A stretch of 41,382 nucleotides of DNA from JAYUHK01 sp043767025 (GTDB lineage: Bacteria > Bacteroidota > Bacteroidia > Chitinophagales > Saprospiraceae), in contig JAYUHK010000083.1 of assembly GCA_043767025.1 (NCBI GenBank), positions 1-41,382 of the forward strand. Reading direction: 5' to 3'. The notes under the pieces were generated by a model that ran no database searches, had not been told where the DNA came from, and saw nothing but the letters and a program-made list of their open reading frames with translations. Both the position numbers and the translations under genes were made by a program. Positions 1 to 7,348 of this stretch are shown here, one piece after another. Position 1 is the stretch's first letter, and the number at the start of each line of letters is the position of its first letter.

Positions 1-2169
1 AGTTTTGAAGGTAATTGCCCATGATTTGATGAGTCCAAAATTATTAGGACCGAAGCCGTCGCCGACTTTTAGTTTCCATTTTCCGACGATATTTGCACCG
101 TTGAGGCTCGCCCAAACGCCTTCTGGTTTGAAATCTCCCGTAAAGGGTGCCGTGCCTGTTTTGACAGACGTGGTGGCTGTTGGTTTGAAACAGGTGTTGG
201 TGTAGTTATCGCCGCCGCCGCCGTTGTTGGTCGTCAGTTCGATGGACTGCCCCGACGGTGCTTGCAGGTAAATCTGTAGGTCGCCGTCATAGTCTGTGTT
301 GATGTCCATACAGACCGATTCTATTTGCAGACTATCGCTGATGATGGACGGACTGATGCTGCTCACGTCAATCACGGATAGGTATGGGTTGGCAGGTGGC
401 GCATTTGCGAAGCCAAATCTGAATTGAGGAAAAGCTGCGAATGGAATACTTTGAACCAAAGCACCCGTAAAAGTAGCGTCCAACTTGACAGTATCGCTGC
501 CGCACAAAGCGGTATCTCGGAGCGGTAAAATCAGATTTTGACATTTGTAGCATTGTGGGTGCGTGGCGGGCAGCACCGTAACAGCCAAAGCGGTGTCATA
601 GACGCAGCCAAAATTATCTTTCACACTGTATGTATATGCCGAAGTCCCTGCAAACTGTGGTTTGGCGAGAATACTATCGTTTTGGTTGAATAAAATACTC
701 GGATTGTCTATCCACGAGTGCGTGACTAAAGTAGGCGTAAATTTTTCAATCTTTGGGTAAAGAGAAGATTTAAAATTGACGCTCCAATTAAAAATATAAC
801 CATTGTCCACCGCCCAGAGGTCTTTGACGGTGATAGACCAGTCGCCGTTGAGTGGGCAGCCGATAAAATTGGTAAGCGGCTGAAAAGATTTATAGTCGCC
901 CGCAGGAAGTGTCTGCGCCGACGGATTGGAGTTTGCCCATTGAAGCCATGTTTTTTGTCCCGCCGAAGTCCAACAATAGTTATAACCCACGCCCGGAGTA
1001 GGATTTACGCCGTCCCCGACTACGGGTTCGCCTAAAAAAAGCCTGCCGCCGGTGTGTCCTGCGTGGTTGTGGAGAATTACTTTCGTACCGTCTGGGCATT
1101 TGAGAGAAATCTCCAAGTCGCGCAGCCACGAGTGTTCCATATTGACGCAGATACTTTCCAAATCGCTGATGTTGGTCAATAATTGTCCGGGCGAAAAATC
1201 TTTAAAATTGATACTCGTCGTGTAGGAACTGCCGTCGCCGTCGGGCAATGCCAACGAATCGGAGCGAACAGACCCCACCGAAAAACTGCCCTGCGTGGGA
1301 TTGATAAACACATTTCCTTTCTGAGTGGAATCGCTGATGAAGGCTTTGAGCGAAATCGAATCGCCCTGACAAATATTGTTTGGAATTTGTCCCAAGTCAA
1401 ATTTTGGTCTTGTCGAAACCCGCACTCGCTGGTGGATATAGTTGGTGTTGGTGCAGCCGAATTTGTCCGTTATTTTTAGCGAAGCGTAGTATCCGCCTGG
1501 ATCGGAATAGATGTGATTGACTATTAGCCCAAATTTGTTGGGCGTGCCGTCCCCAAAGTTCCATTCAAAAATCGAAGTAGAGTCCGATTGGTGGTATACT
1601 TGGTCGTTTTGGGGATAACTGCCTTTCCCGCTGAATAAAATATTTTTTCGGGGACAAACATCAATCCAACCCGTATCGGCTGGCACGACGACTGGTGTGG
1701 TCGAAACAATGACAGCTTTGAATATTTGACAGGCGGGGACGCAGCCGATGCTGGCGACCCAACCCGACGCTTCGTCCGACCCGTCGGAGTGAAATTTGAC
1801 GGTGATGCAGCCCGAAGTATTGGCGGCAGATGCTTGGATAATTATTTGTGACGGCAGCGAGTCGGAGCAAGAGATGAGCGGCGCATTGACGGAAGTACCG
1901 TCGTAAAAACAAAGTTGGTCGCCTGCTTTCAGGTCAATGCTCTGAAAAGTAAGGCGGACGTGCGTCCCGCTCGTTCCGTTGGAGCAAATAGTGGTGACGA
2001 AGTCTTGGTTGGGACCGTAAAAACCAGTCGTGCCGCCACTGTCGTTGAAGAAGCCGCCGCAGGAACTCACAGATGTAAGCGCGGCGGTCATATTATAATT
2101 TTGCGCAAGGATTTTTTGTGAAAAAAATAAAAAAGCCAAGCTGTAAGAGATGATAATAATGTTTTTCAT
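1..2169 (-). CDS. Large secreted CUB / PKD / P-domain surface protein (N-terminal 723 aa, runs off window)
   Basis: Translating the minus strand from the ATG at 2169 gives 723 codons with no stop up to base 1, so the gene continues beyond the left edge. Residues 1-23 form a signal peptide (MKNIIII..., ending ILAQ). Residues about 33-143 look like a CUB domain (DQLCFYDGTS, GCITVKFHSDGSD, GWVASIGC). Residues about 172-250 are a PKD domain (FEWNFGDGTP). Residues about 320-467 resemble a proprotein-convertase P domain (ICVNMEHSWLRDLEISLKCP, GDWSITVKDLW). A second PKD/SprB-like stretch follows at 470-535, and a second P-domain-like region at about 606-723 (ESVCMDINTDYDGDLQIYLQ, GKWKLKVGDGFG). Such proteins in Bacteroidota are usually exported by T9SS and carry a C-terminal sorting domain; here that end is not visible. 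It lies 46 bp downstream of the small secreted protein at 2216-2620 and is probably co-transcribed with it. The substrate or ligand is unknown. Confidence 0.85.
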   Translation of the reverse strand, partial: MKNIIIISYSLAFLFFSQKILAQNYNMTAALTSVSSCGGFFNDSGGTTGFYGPNQDFVTTICSNGTSGTHVRLTFQSIDLKAGDQLCFYDGTSVNAPLISCSDSLPSQIIIQASAANTSGCITVKFHSDGSDEASGWVASIGCVPACQIFKAVIVSTTPVVVPADTGWIDVCPRKNILFSGKGSYPQNDQVYHQSDSTSIFEWNFGDGTPNKFGLIVNHIYSDPGGYYASLKITDKFGCTNTNYIHQRVRVSTRPKFDLGQIPNNICQGDSISLKAFISDSTQKGNVFINPTQGSFSVGSVRSDSLALPDGDGSSYTTSINFKDFSPGQLLTNISDLESICVNMEHSWLRDLEISLKCPDGTKVILHNHAGHTGGRLFLGEPVVGDGVNPTPGVGYNYCWTSAGQKTWLQWANSNPSAQTLPAGDYKSFQPLTNFIGCPLNGDWSITVKDLWAVDNGYIFNWSVNFKSSLYPKIEKFTPTLVTHSWIDNPSILFNQNDSILAKPQFAGTSAYTYSVKDNFGCVYDTALAVTVLPATHPQCYKCQNLILPLRDTALCGSDTVKLDATFTGALVQSIPFAAFPQFRFGFANAPPANPYLSVIDVSSISPSIISDSLQIESVCMDINTDYDGDLQIYLQAPSGQSIELTTNNGGGGDNYTNTCFKPTATTSVKTGTAPFTGDFKPEGVWASLNGANIVGKWKLKVGDGFGPNNFGLIKSWAITFKT

Positions 2170-2215
2170 AAACAAACTTGTAAAAGTTTAAAAAAATCTT
2201 CCAACCGTAGGATAC

Positions 2216-2620
2216 TTAGTGGCGCAAAGCGTTATTTTCTGCTCCGACATCGTCCTGCGAGCGCAAGACGAGTAATTGTTGGGTGCCTGCAATGTGATAG
2301 GAGTTGAGTTTCGTTTTATGCCGATGAACGATTTTATTTTTCAGCAAAAAAACTATGTTGATATTTTGATTGTCAGTTAGTTCTATGGTTGGAAAGTCGG
2401 AAAGATTGCCTTTTTCTTTGGGCAGCTCGGTCAAAAACCAACCGTTGTCGAGTTCGTAAGTCCATTGCGCGAGCTGTGATGCGGACATTTGTTGGATTGT
2501 CTGTGCGTCAAAGGCGGACGAAATTCTTGTATCGGGCGCGTTTTGTGCCTCTGATATTGTGCAACACCACAAACTCACAATCAAGGCAATAAAGCAGCGA
2601 AAAAAAGTTATGTAATTCAT
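2216..2620 (-). CDS. Small secreted protein of unknown function
   Basis: 134 aa with a clear signal peptide (hydrophobic residues 5-22, likely cleavage after SEAQ near residue 26). The mature part is about 108 aa. It contains a short helical stretch rich in Gln and Ser (AQTIQQMSASQLAQWTYEL), followed by a beta-rich segment ending near LVLRSQDDVG, and has no Cys after the signal. I do not recognise a named family. It lies directly upstream of the CUB/P-domain gene on the same strand with a 46-bp gap, so it probably belongs to the same transcript and may be an accessory to that surface protein (an inference from position only). Confidence 0.6.
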   Translation of the reverse strand: MNYITFFRCFIALIVSLWCCTISEAQNAPDTRISSAFDAQTIQQMSASQLAQWTYELDNGWFLTELPKEKGNLSDFPTIELTDNQNINIVFLLKNKIVHRHKTKLNSYHIAGTQQLLVLRSQDDVGAENNALRH

Positions 2621-2692
2621 TGGTTTTTAGATTTTTATGTAAAATTAACTAAAATTTCATTTGGAAAAAAAATTAAGACATTTACCAAAAGG

Positions 2693-2700
2693 CAAATATA
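2693..2700 (-). promoter_or_regulatory. Candidate -7 box (TATATTTG) for the 2620-1 unit
   Basis: On the minus strand this reads TATATTTG, matching the Bacteroidota -7 consensus TAnnTTTG. It lies about 73 bp upstream of the ATG at 2620. No TTTG at the usual -33 distance is visible, so only the -7 half is supported. Confidence 0.4.
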
Positions 2701-2757
2701 GCAATTTATGCTTATAAATACGCTTTGACACTCAAAAAAAGCGGTTTTTTAAGATAA

Positions 2758-2915
2758 GGAACGTATCTAAAATAAAATACTCATTTTTTCTGCTAAATTA
2801 CAACCAACCACTGCGTTATTTTTTCGTTTCAACGCCCTGCGTTGCGCCTCAAAAATGCCTTGTTATTGTTTGAATTTATTGGAAAAAATTAAGTACCTTA
2901 TTTTTTCCTCATTCT
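2758..2915 (+). mobile_element. 158-bp MITE-like palindromic element, copy A
   Basis: One of three full copies of a non-coding element; the others are at 28066-28223 and 36241-36398. It starts GGAACGTATCTAAAATAAAA and ends CTTATTTTTTCCTCATTCT, which are imperfect terminal inverted repeats. It is flanked by TAA at 2755-2757 and TAA at 2916-2918. The whole element is an imperfect palindrome centred on AACGC-CCT-GCGTT near 2831-2843. It holds no coding capacity. The length, the terminal repeats and the flanking duplication together indicate a transposed element mobilised in trans. It lies upstream of the MFS transporter gene. Confidence 0.85.
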
Positions 2916-2918
2916 TAA

Positions 2919-2947
2919 GGAATGTATCTAAAATAAACTGCTCGAGT
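2919..2947 (+). repeat. Solo end of the MITE-like element
   Basis: GGAATGTATCTAAAATAAAC begins immediately after the TAA that flanks copy A, and is closer to the 5' end of copy B than to that of copy A. Similarity fades after about 30 bases. This is either a second element inserted next to copy A and then decayed, or a remnant of a tandem arrangement. Confidence 0.55.
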
Positions 2948-3028
2948 TTTTTTCCATTTTTAAATAATAAAATGTCCCAAAGTTGGCTTTTTTTTACCAC
3001 TTTTATGCGGCTTTTCAAAAAAGAACTG

Positions 3029-3036
3029 TACTTTTG
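3029..3036 (+). promoter_or_regulatory. Candidate -7 box (TACTTTTG) for the MFS transporter
   Basis: TACTTTTG matches TAnnTTTG and lies 107 bp upstream of the chosen ATG at 3143. No -33 TTTG is seen at the usual distance. If it is used, the MITE copy lies upstream of the promoter rather than in the leader. Confidence 0.35.
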
Positions 3037-3142
3037 GGATTGACATTATGTACTGTTTGAAACAATATTTCAAACTTTTGGTTGTCTAAAATTGACTTTT
3101 ATAAAATTTTATTATATTTTCTCAACCTTTATTTTATTTTAT

Positions 3143-4507
3143 ATGAACACAACAAACGAAAAAGCTCTGCCGAAACCGCGGCTTTCTTTTTGGCAAATCT
3201 GGAACATGAGTTTTGGATTTTTAGGAATCCAGTTTGGTTTTGCACTCCAAAACGGCAATGCGTCCCGTATTTTACAGTCTTTGGGTGCCGATGTCGAGCA
3301 TTTGAGTTGGTTTTGGCTCGCCGCGCCGCTTACGGGAATGATGGTGCAGCCTGTGATTGGTTATTTTAGCGACAAAACTTGGACTTCACTCGGGCGACGC
3401 AGACCGTTCTTTTTGGCGGGAGCGATTTTGGCTTCTTTTGGTCTGATGTTGATGCCGAATGCGGGTATTTTGGCGGGTTTTCTGCCACCACTTTTCATCG
3501 GAGCGGGTATTTTGATGATAATGGATACGTCTTTCAACATTGCGATGGAGCCTTTCCGAGCGTTGGTGGCAGATAATTTGCCGTCCGAACAGCGAACTTT
3601 GGGCTTTTCGATTCAGACTTTTTTGATAGGTATTGGTGCGGTGATAGGTTCTTGGCTGCCTTATATTTTCGCAAATTGGTTTCATGTGGATAAGATGGCT
3701 GAGCCCGGTCACGTTCCGTACAATGTCACACTTTCTTTCTATGTGGGCGCGGTGATTTTTTTGATAACGATACTTTGGACGGTGATGACTACCAAAGAAT
3801 TTCCGCCCGAAGAGTATGTAAAATACATGAGCGAACACCCCGAAGATGCAGAAAAAGGCGGTATCCGAGAGATTTGGAACGACTTTAAAAAGATGCCCAA
3901 AACGATGAAACAGTTGGGACTGACTCAGTTTTTTTCGTGGTTTGCTTTATTTTCGATGTGGGTTTTTACGACTCCAGCAGTCGCAACGCACGTTTATGGG
4001 CTGTCACAAAGCGACACAACTTCCGCAAATTATCAAGACGCAGGCAACTGGGTCGGGATTATTTTTGGTGTATATAATGGTGTGTCGGCGATTTACGCTA
4101 TTTTTCTACCATTTATCGCCAGAAAATTAGGCAGAAAAACTACTCACGCCGTTTCGTTGGTTTGTGGAGGATTTGGTCTGATAAGCATTTATTTTGTGAG
4201 CGACCCTAACTATCTGATATTCAGTATGATAGGAGTTGGAATAGCTTGGGCGAGCATTTTGGCGATGCCGTATGCGATATTAGCGGGTGCGATTCCGCCT
4301 ACCAAAATGGGTATTTACATGGGAATTTTCAACTTTTTTATTACGCTTCCTCAAATTATCAACGGTATTATCGGCGGACCGATTGTGAAGTACGTTTATG
4401 GTTCACACGCTATTTACGCATTGGTGATGGCGGGAGTCTTTATGTTTTTGGCAGCAGCCAGCGTCATCGTGGTAGAAGATAAGGACGACTTATTAAGTAG
4501 CCGTTGA
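3143..4507 (+). CDS. MFS transporter, SLC45/GPH-like sugar transporter
   Basis: 454 aa from the ATG at 3143; a TTG 51 bases upstream in frame would add an AT-rich extension and is less likely. The protein is hydrophobic with about 12 predicted membrane spans. The cytoplasmic loop after the second to third span reads SDKTWTSLGRRRPFF, the charged RxGRRRP motif of SLC45/GPH-type sugar porters. A central cytoplasmic linker (PPEEYVKYMSEHPEDAEK) separates the two six-helix halves. It is expected to be an inner-membrane proton-coupled transporter for a disaccharide such as maltose or sucrose; the substrate cannot be read from the sequence. No glycosidase or regulator adjoins it. A decayed end of the MITE-like element and copy A lie just upstream. 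Confidence 0.85.
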   Translation: MNTTNEKALPKPRLSFWQIWNMSFGFLGIQFGFALQNGNASRILQSLGADVEHLSWFWLAAPLTGMMVQPVIGYFSDKTWTSLGRRRPFFLAGAILASFGLMLMPNAGILAGFLPPLFIGAGILMIMDTSFNIAMEPFRALVADNLPSEQRTLGFSIQTFLIGIGAVIGSWLPYIFANWFHVDKMAEPGHVPYNVTLSFYVGAVIFLITILWTVMTTKEFPPEEYVKYMSEHPEDAEKGGIREIWNDFKKMPKTMKQLGLTQFFSWFALFSMWVFTTPAVATHVYGLSQSDTTSANYQDAGNWVGIIFGVYNGVSAIYAIFLPFIARKLGRKTTHAVSLVCGGFGLISIYFVSDPNYLIFSMIGVGIAWASILAMPYAILAGAIPPTKMGIYMGIFNFFITLPQIINGIIGGPIVKYVYGSHAIYALVMAGVFMFLAAASVIVVEDKDDLLSSR

Positions 4508-4729
4508 GAGTTTATTGACGCTAAAACTACTGCATTTGATTGGATTTTTTGTTGGCGAAATGAAAAAAAATTTGACTTTTGTTGAACATTTAATAAGAAT
4601 TAAATTTTAGGAAATTTATTTTTGAAAATGTTAAAAAAATAATATTTATAATATTTGTAAAAAAAATTCCGTTTAGAAATTTTAAGAAATTATTAATATA
4701 ATTATTTTATCATCAAAAACAATTCAGCA

Positions 4730-5395
4730 ATGAAAAAATTAACTGTATTCATCTTCTCGCTTGCGCTTGCGCAATCAATTTGTTTCGCCCAATTTTCTAT
4801 TACCGGAAGCGCGGGCTTGAATGTGAGTAAAATATCATCTGTAATAAAAAGTAATGCTCCAAGCACTTCGATTGAAAATATTAATAGTAGTTTTACTCCG
4901 TTTTATTTCGCAGAAATTCGCCCAACATATCGTTTTGGAGCGCACTGGAGCGCAAGTTTGGGTGCGCAATATTCAGTAAAAGGCTATAACGTCAAAGCCA
5001 ATAATTCGTTGGTTGCTTTGTCTTATATAGATTTGTTACCGACTGCCGAGTATAGGTTCAATAAATATTTGAGCGTTTTTGCTGGATTCAATATTGGATA
5101 TTTAAGTTCTGAAAAAGAACTTTTAGATGGAAAATGGATTAGCTTACCACAAAATCCTTTTTTTGAAAAGACGGATTTTGGCGGCTTGCTCGGTGTACGC
5201 GCATATTATAAAAACGTTTGTTTCAATCTGCATTTCAATCGCAGCATTACACCTATTAAAAGTTTGGGCTTCAAATACGTTACATTTACAAATGGAGGTG
5301 GGTTTGTCGAAACTGGCACTGAAAATGTTTACAATCAAAATTTTCAACTTGGCGTAGGTTATATTTTTAATTTTGAAAGTGATAAAAAAATGTGA
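4730..5395 (+). CDS. Outer-membrane beta-barrel protein (porin-family, OMP_b-brl_2-like)
   Basis: 221 aa. The signal peptide is MKKLTVFIFSLALAQSICFAQ. The mature part begins FSITGSAGLNVSKI, then shows alternating hydrophobic strands with aromatic girdles (FYFAEIRPTYRF, WSASLGAQYSVKGY, YLSVFAGFNIGYLSS) and ends in a C-terminal strand (FQLGVGYIFNF) followed by charged residues. This matches the small 8-10-strand barrel family common in Bacteroidota. No specific ligand or partner is evident. A strong hairpin terminator follows at 5521-5562, so it is probably a single-gene transcript. The 222 bp upstream are very AT-rich with no recognisable promoter. Confidence 0.7.
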   Translation: MKKLTVFIFSLALAQSICFAQFSITGSAGLNVSKISSVIKSNAPSTSIENINSSFTPFYFAEIRPTYRFGAHWSASLGAQYSVKGYNVKANNSLVALSYIDLLPTAEYRFNKYLSVFAGFNIGYLSSEKELLDGKWISLPQNPFFEKTDFGGLLGVRAYYKNVCFNLHFNRSITPIKSLGFKYVTFTNGGGFVETGTENVYNQNFQLGVGYIFNFESDKKM

Positions 5396-5520
5396 TTGCT
5401 GTAATTTGGCTTGAAAATTTTAAAAGGCTCGAACTAAACCTTCATTAACATTCAGACCTTTTGAATTATAAATTTTCAAAAATAAGGTGGGAATTTTCTA
5501 AAAACTCAAATTCATTTCAA

Positions 5521-5562
5521 AAAAAAACCCGCTCTGAAAATACATTCAGAGCGGGTTTTTTT
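5521..5562 (+). terminator. Intrinsic terminator
   Basis: An 11-bp perfect stem (CCCGCTCTGAA at 5528-5538 with TTCAGAGCGGG at 5545-5555) has a 6-nt loop, is preceded by seven A and followed by seven T. It can work in both directions and closes the 4730-5395 gene. Confidence 0.9.
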
Positions 5563-5592
5563 GTTGGAAAAATTAAGTTTTAAAATTAAAAT

Positions 5593-5677
5593 AACTCAGC
5601 GCATTGTGACCAAAGAATAATTCAGAAATTGGTTAATATGTAACAAGAAAATATGTAGTTTATTTTAGACACATTTT
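5593..5677 (-). repeat. Decayed half-copy of the MITE-like element (copy D)
   Basis: Read on the minus strand from 5675, this aligns to the first 84 bases of copy B with one gap and roughly three quarters identity by hand alignment. AATGTGTCTAAAATAAAC matches the element end, and the central CAATGCGCTGAGTT matches the hairpin tip. The alignment stops at the tip, so only one arm remains. It lies just upstream of the -7 box of the 5767 gene and points away from that gene. Confidence 0.6.
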
Positions 5678-5704
5678 TAATCCTAAAAACATGACAAAAA
5701 ATCG

Positions 5705-5712
5705 TATATTTG
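5705..5712 (+). promoter_or_regulatory. Candidate -7 box (TATATTTG) for the 5767 gene
   Basis: TATATTTG matches the Bacteroidota TAnnTTTG box and lies 54 bp upstream of the ATG at 5767. No matching -33 element is seen. Confidence 0.5.
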
Positions 5713-5766
5713 CACTTTTGTAAATCAAATGTTTCTTCCTAAAATGCTGATAACTAACAACTTAAA

Positions 5767-6453
5767 ATGGAATTAATCTATTACGGTCATTCTTGTTTTG
5801 CAGTAAAAATAAACGACAAACATTTGCTGTTTGACCCGTTTATTTCTGAAAATGAGTTGGCAAATGATATTAAAATAAGCAAAATAAAAGCAGATTATAT
5901 TTTCATATCTCACGCACATCACGACCATTTGGCGGACGCTGTCGAAATTGCTCAACAAAATTCGTCCAAAATAGTCAGCAATCCAGAGATTTGTAGTTGG
6001 TTCAAGAAACAAGGAATCAGCAAACATCACCCCATCAACATCGGCGGCGACTGGAATTTTGACTTCGGAAACGTGAAATGTACGACCGCACAACATTCGA
6101 GCAGCCTGCCCGACGGGAGCTACGGAGGCAATCCAATGGGATTTTTGGTGACATCAGAAAAATATAATTTTTACTATGCCGGCGACACTGGTTTGACGTT
6201 GGATATGCAGCTAATCCCAAAATTTTGGTGCCAAAATTTGGACGTTGCGCTGCTCCCAATCGGCAACAATTATACGATGGGCTTTGAAGATGCTATCATA
6301 GCCGCAGAGTTTATACAATGCGATACGATTATTGGCTTGCATTTTGATACTTTTGGGTATATTCGGATAGACCACCAAGCCGCCCAAGACGCTTTTGCAG
6401 AGAAAGGTAAGCGATTGATACTACCTAAAATAGGCGAAACGATTGCATTTTGA
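5767..6453 (+). CDS. UPF0173-type metal-dependent hydrolase (metallo-beta-lactamase fold)
   Basis: 228 aa, the usual length for the UPF0173/UlaG-like group. The N-terminus has GHSCFAVKI and LLFDPFIS. The zinc-binding HxHxDH motif is in FISHAHHDHLAD (about residues 46-57). Downstream metal ligands are likely in AQHSSS, AGDTGLT and GLHFDTFG. There is no signal peptide, so it is cytoplasmic. The family is widespread and its natural substrate is unsettled. It stands alone between a terminator and the parA leader. Confidence 0.85.
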   Translation: MELIYYGHSCFAVKINDKHLLFDPFISENELANDIKISKIKADYIFISHAHHDHLADAVEIAQQNSSKIVSNPEICSWFKKQGISKHHPINIGGDWNFDFGNVKCTTAQHSSSLPDGSYGGNPMGFLVTSEKYNFYYAGDTGLTLDMQLIPKFWCQNLDVALLPIGNNYTMGFEDAIIAAEFIQCDTIIGLHFDTFGYIRIDHQAAQDAFAEKGKRLILPKIGETIAF

Positions 6454-6470
6454 GTACTTTTTCGGGCGTA

Positions 6471-6496
6471 CTTTTGTCACAGAAGCTTTTGTCACA
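6471..6496 (+). repeat. Tandem direct repeat CTTTTGTCACA upstream of parA
   Basis: CTTTTGTCACA occurs at 6471-6481 and again at 6486-6496, a 15-bp period, about 35-60 bp ahead of the parA start. GTACTTTT also occurs twice just before. This could be an operator for ParA/ParB autoregulation, or two instances of the TGTCACA word that is frequent across the window. Confidence 0.35.
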
Positions 6497-6531
6497 ATCA
6501 CGAACAATTTAATAAAAAATAAACCTAATTA

Positions 6532-7299
6532 ATGGGTAAAGTAATTACCATTGCTAACCAAAAAGGCGGCGTGGGAAAAACCACGACTACCATCAATCTG
6601 GCAGCTTGTCTGGCTGTTTTAGAAAAAAAAATTCTAATCGTTGATGCCGACCCTCAAGCCAACGCCACGTCGGGAGTCGGTATAGAAATGACCAACGATA
6701 TGACCAGTATCTACGATTGTTTGGTGAATGAAGCTGACCCCAAAGACGCAATTCAGGCAACCGAAACCCCTAATTTGTACATCATTCCTGCGCATATTGA
6801 CTTGGTAGGCGCAGAGTTGGAATTGGTCAATCGATTCAGTCGAGAGTATATCCTAAAAGGAATTGTGGATAAAGTAAAAGACGACTTTGACTACGTTTTT
6901 ATTGACTGTCAGCCATCTTTGGGCTTGGTAACTATCAATGCTTTGACGGCTGCCGACTCTGTTTTGATACCCGTCCAGTGCGAAATATTCTCTCTGGAAG
7001 GTTTGAGCAAACTAAAAAATACCATCACATTGGTCAAGCAACAACTGAATAAAAAATTGGAGGTAGAAGGCATCGTTTTGTCTATGTACGACAGTCGCCT
7101 GCGGCTCGCGAATTTGGTACTGAACGAGGTGCGCGAAGGGTCAAAAGATTTCGTTTTTGATACCGTTATTCATCGGAATGCTCGCATCGCTGAAGCACCC
7201 AACGCCCACCAACCTATCATCATTTACGACGTGTCGAGCAAGGGAACCACCAATTTTTTGAATCTTGCAAATGAATTTTTAACTCGAAACAAAATATAG
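6532..7299 (+). CDS. parA: Chromosome-partitioning ATPase ParA (Soj)
   Basis: 255 aa, the usual chromosomal ParA/Soj length, without the N-terminal DNA-binding domain of plasmid ParA. The deviant Walker A is at residues about 10-18 (KGGVGKTTTT). Walker A' is ILIVDADPQANAT, and Walker B is YVFIDCQPSLG near residue 125. It should dimerise on ATP, bind the nucleoid non-specifically and move ParB-origin complexes. parB follows after 49 bp on the same strand, then a DUF5683 gene, an order often seen in Bacteroidota chromosomes. The chromosomal type suggests that the replication origin may not be far away (inference). Confidence 0.95.
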   Translation: MGKVITIANQKGGVGKTTTTINLAACLAVLEKKILIVDADPQANATSGVGIEMTNDMTSIYDCLVNEADPKDAIQATETPNLYIIPAHIDLVGAELELVNRFSREYILKGIVDKVKDDFDYVFIDCQPSLGLVTINALTAADSVLIPVQCEIFSLEGLSKLKNTITLVKQQLNKKLEVEGIVLSMYDSRLRLANLVLNEVREGSKDFVFDTVIHRNARIAEAPNAHQPIIIYDVSSKGTTNFLNLANEFLTRNKI

Positions 7300-7348
7300 A
7301 TTTTTTGTAATTTTTTTTACGAAATTTTTATTACATTCTTCAAACAAA

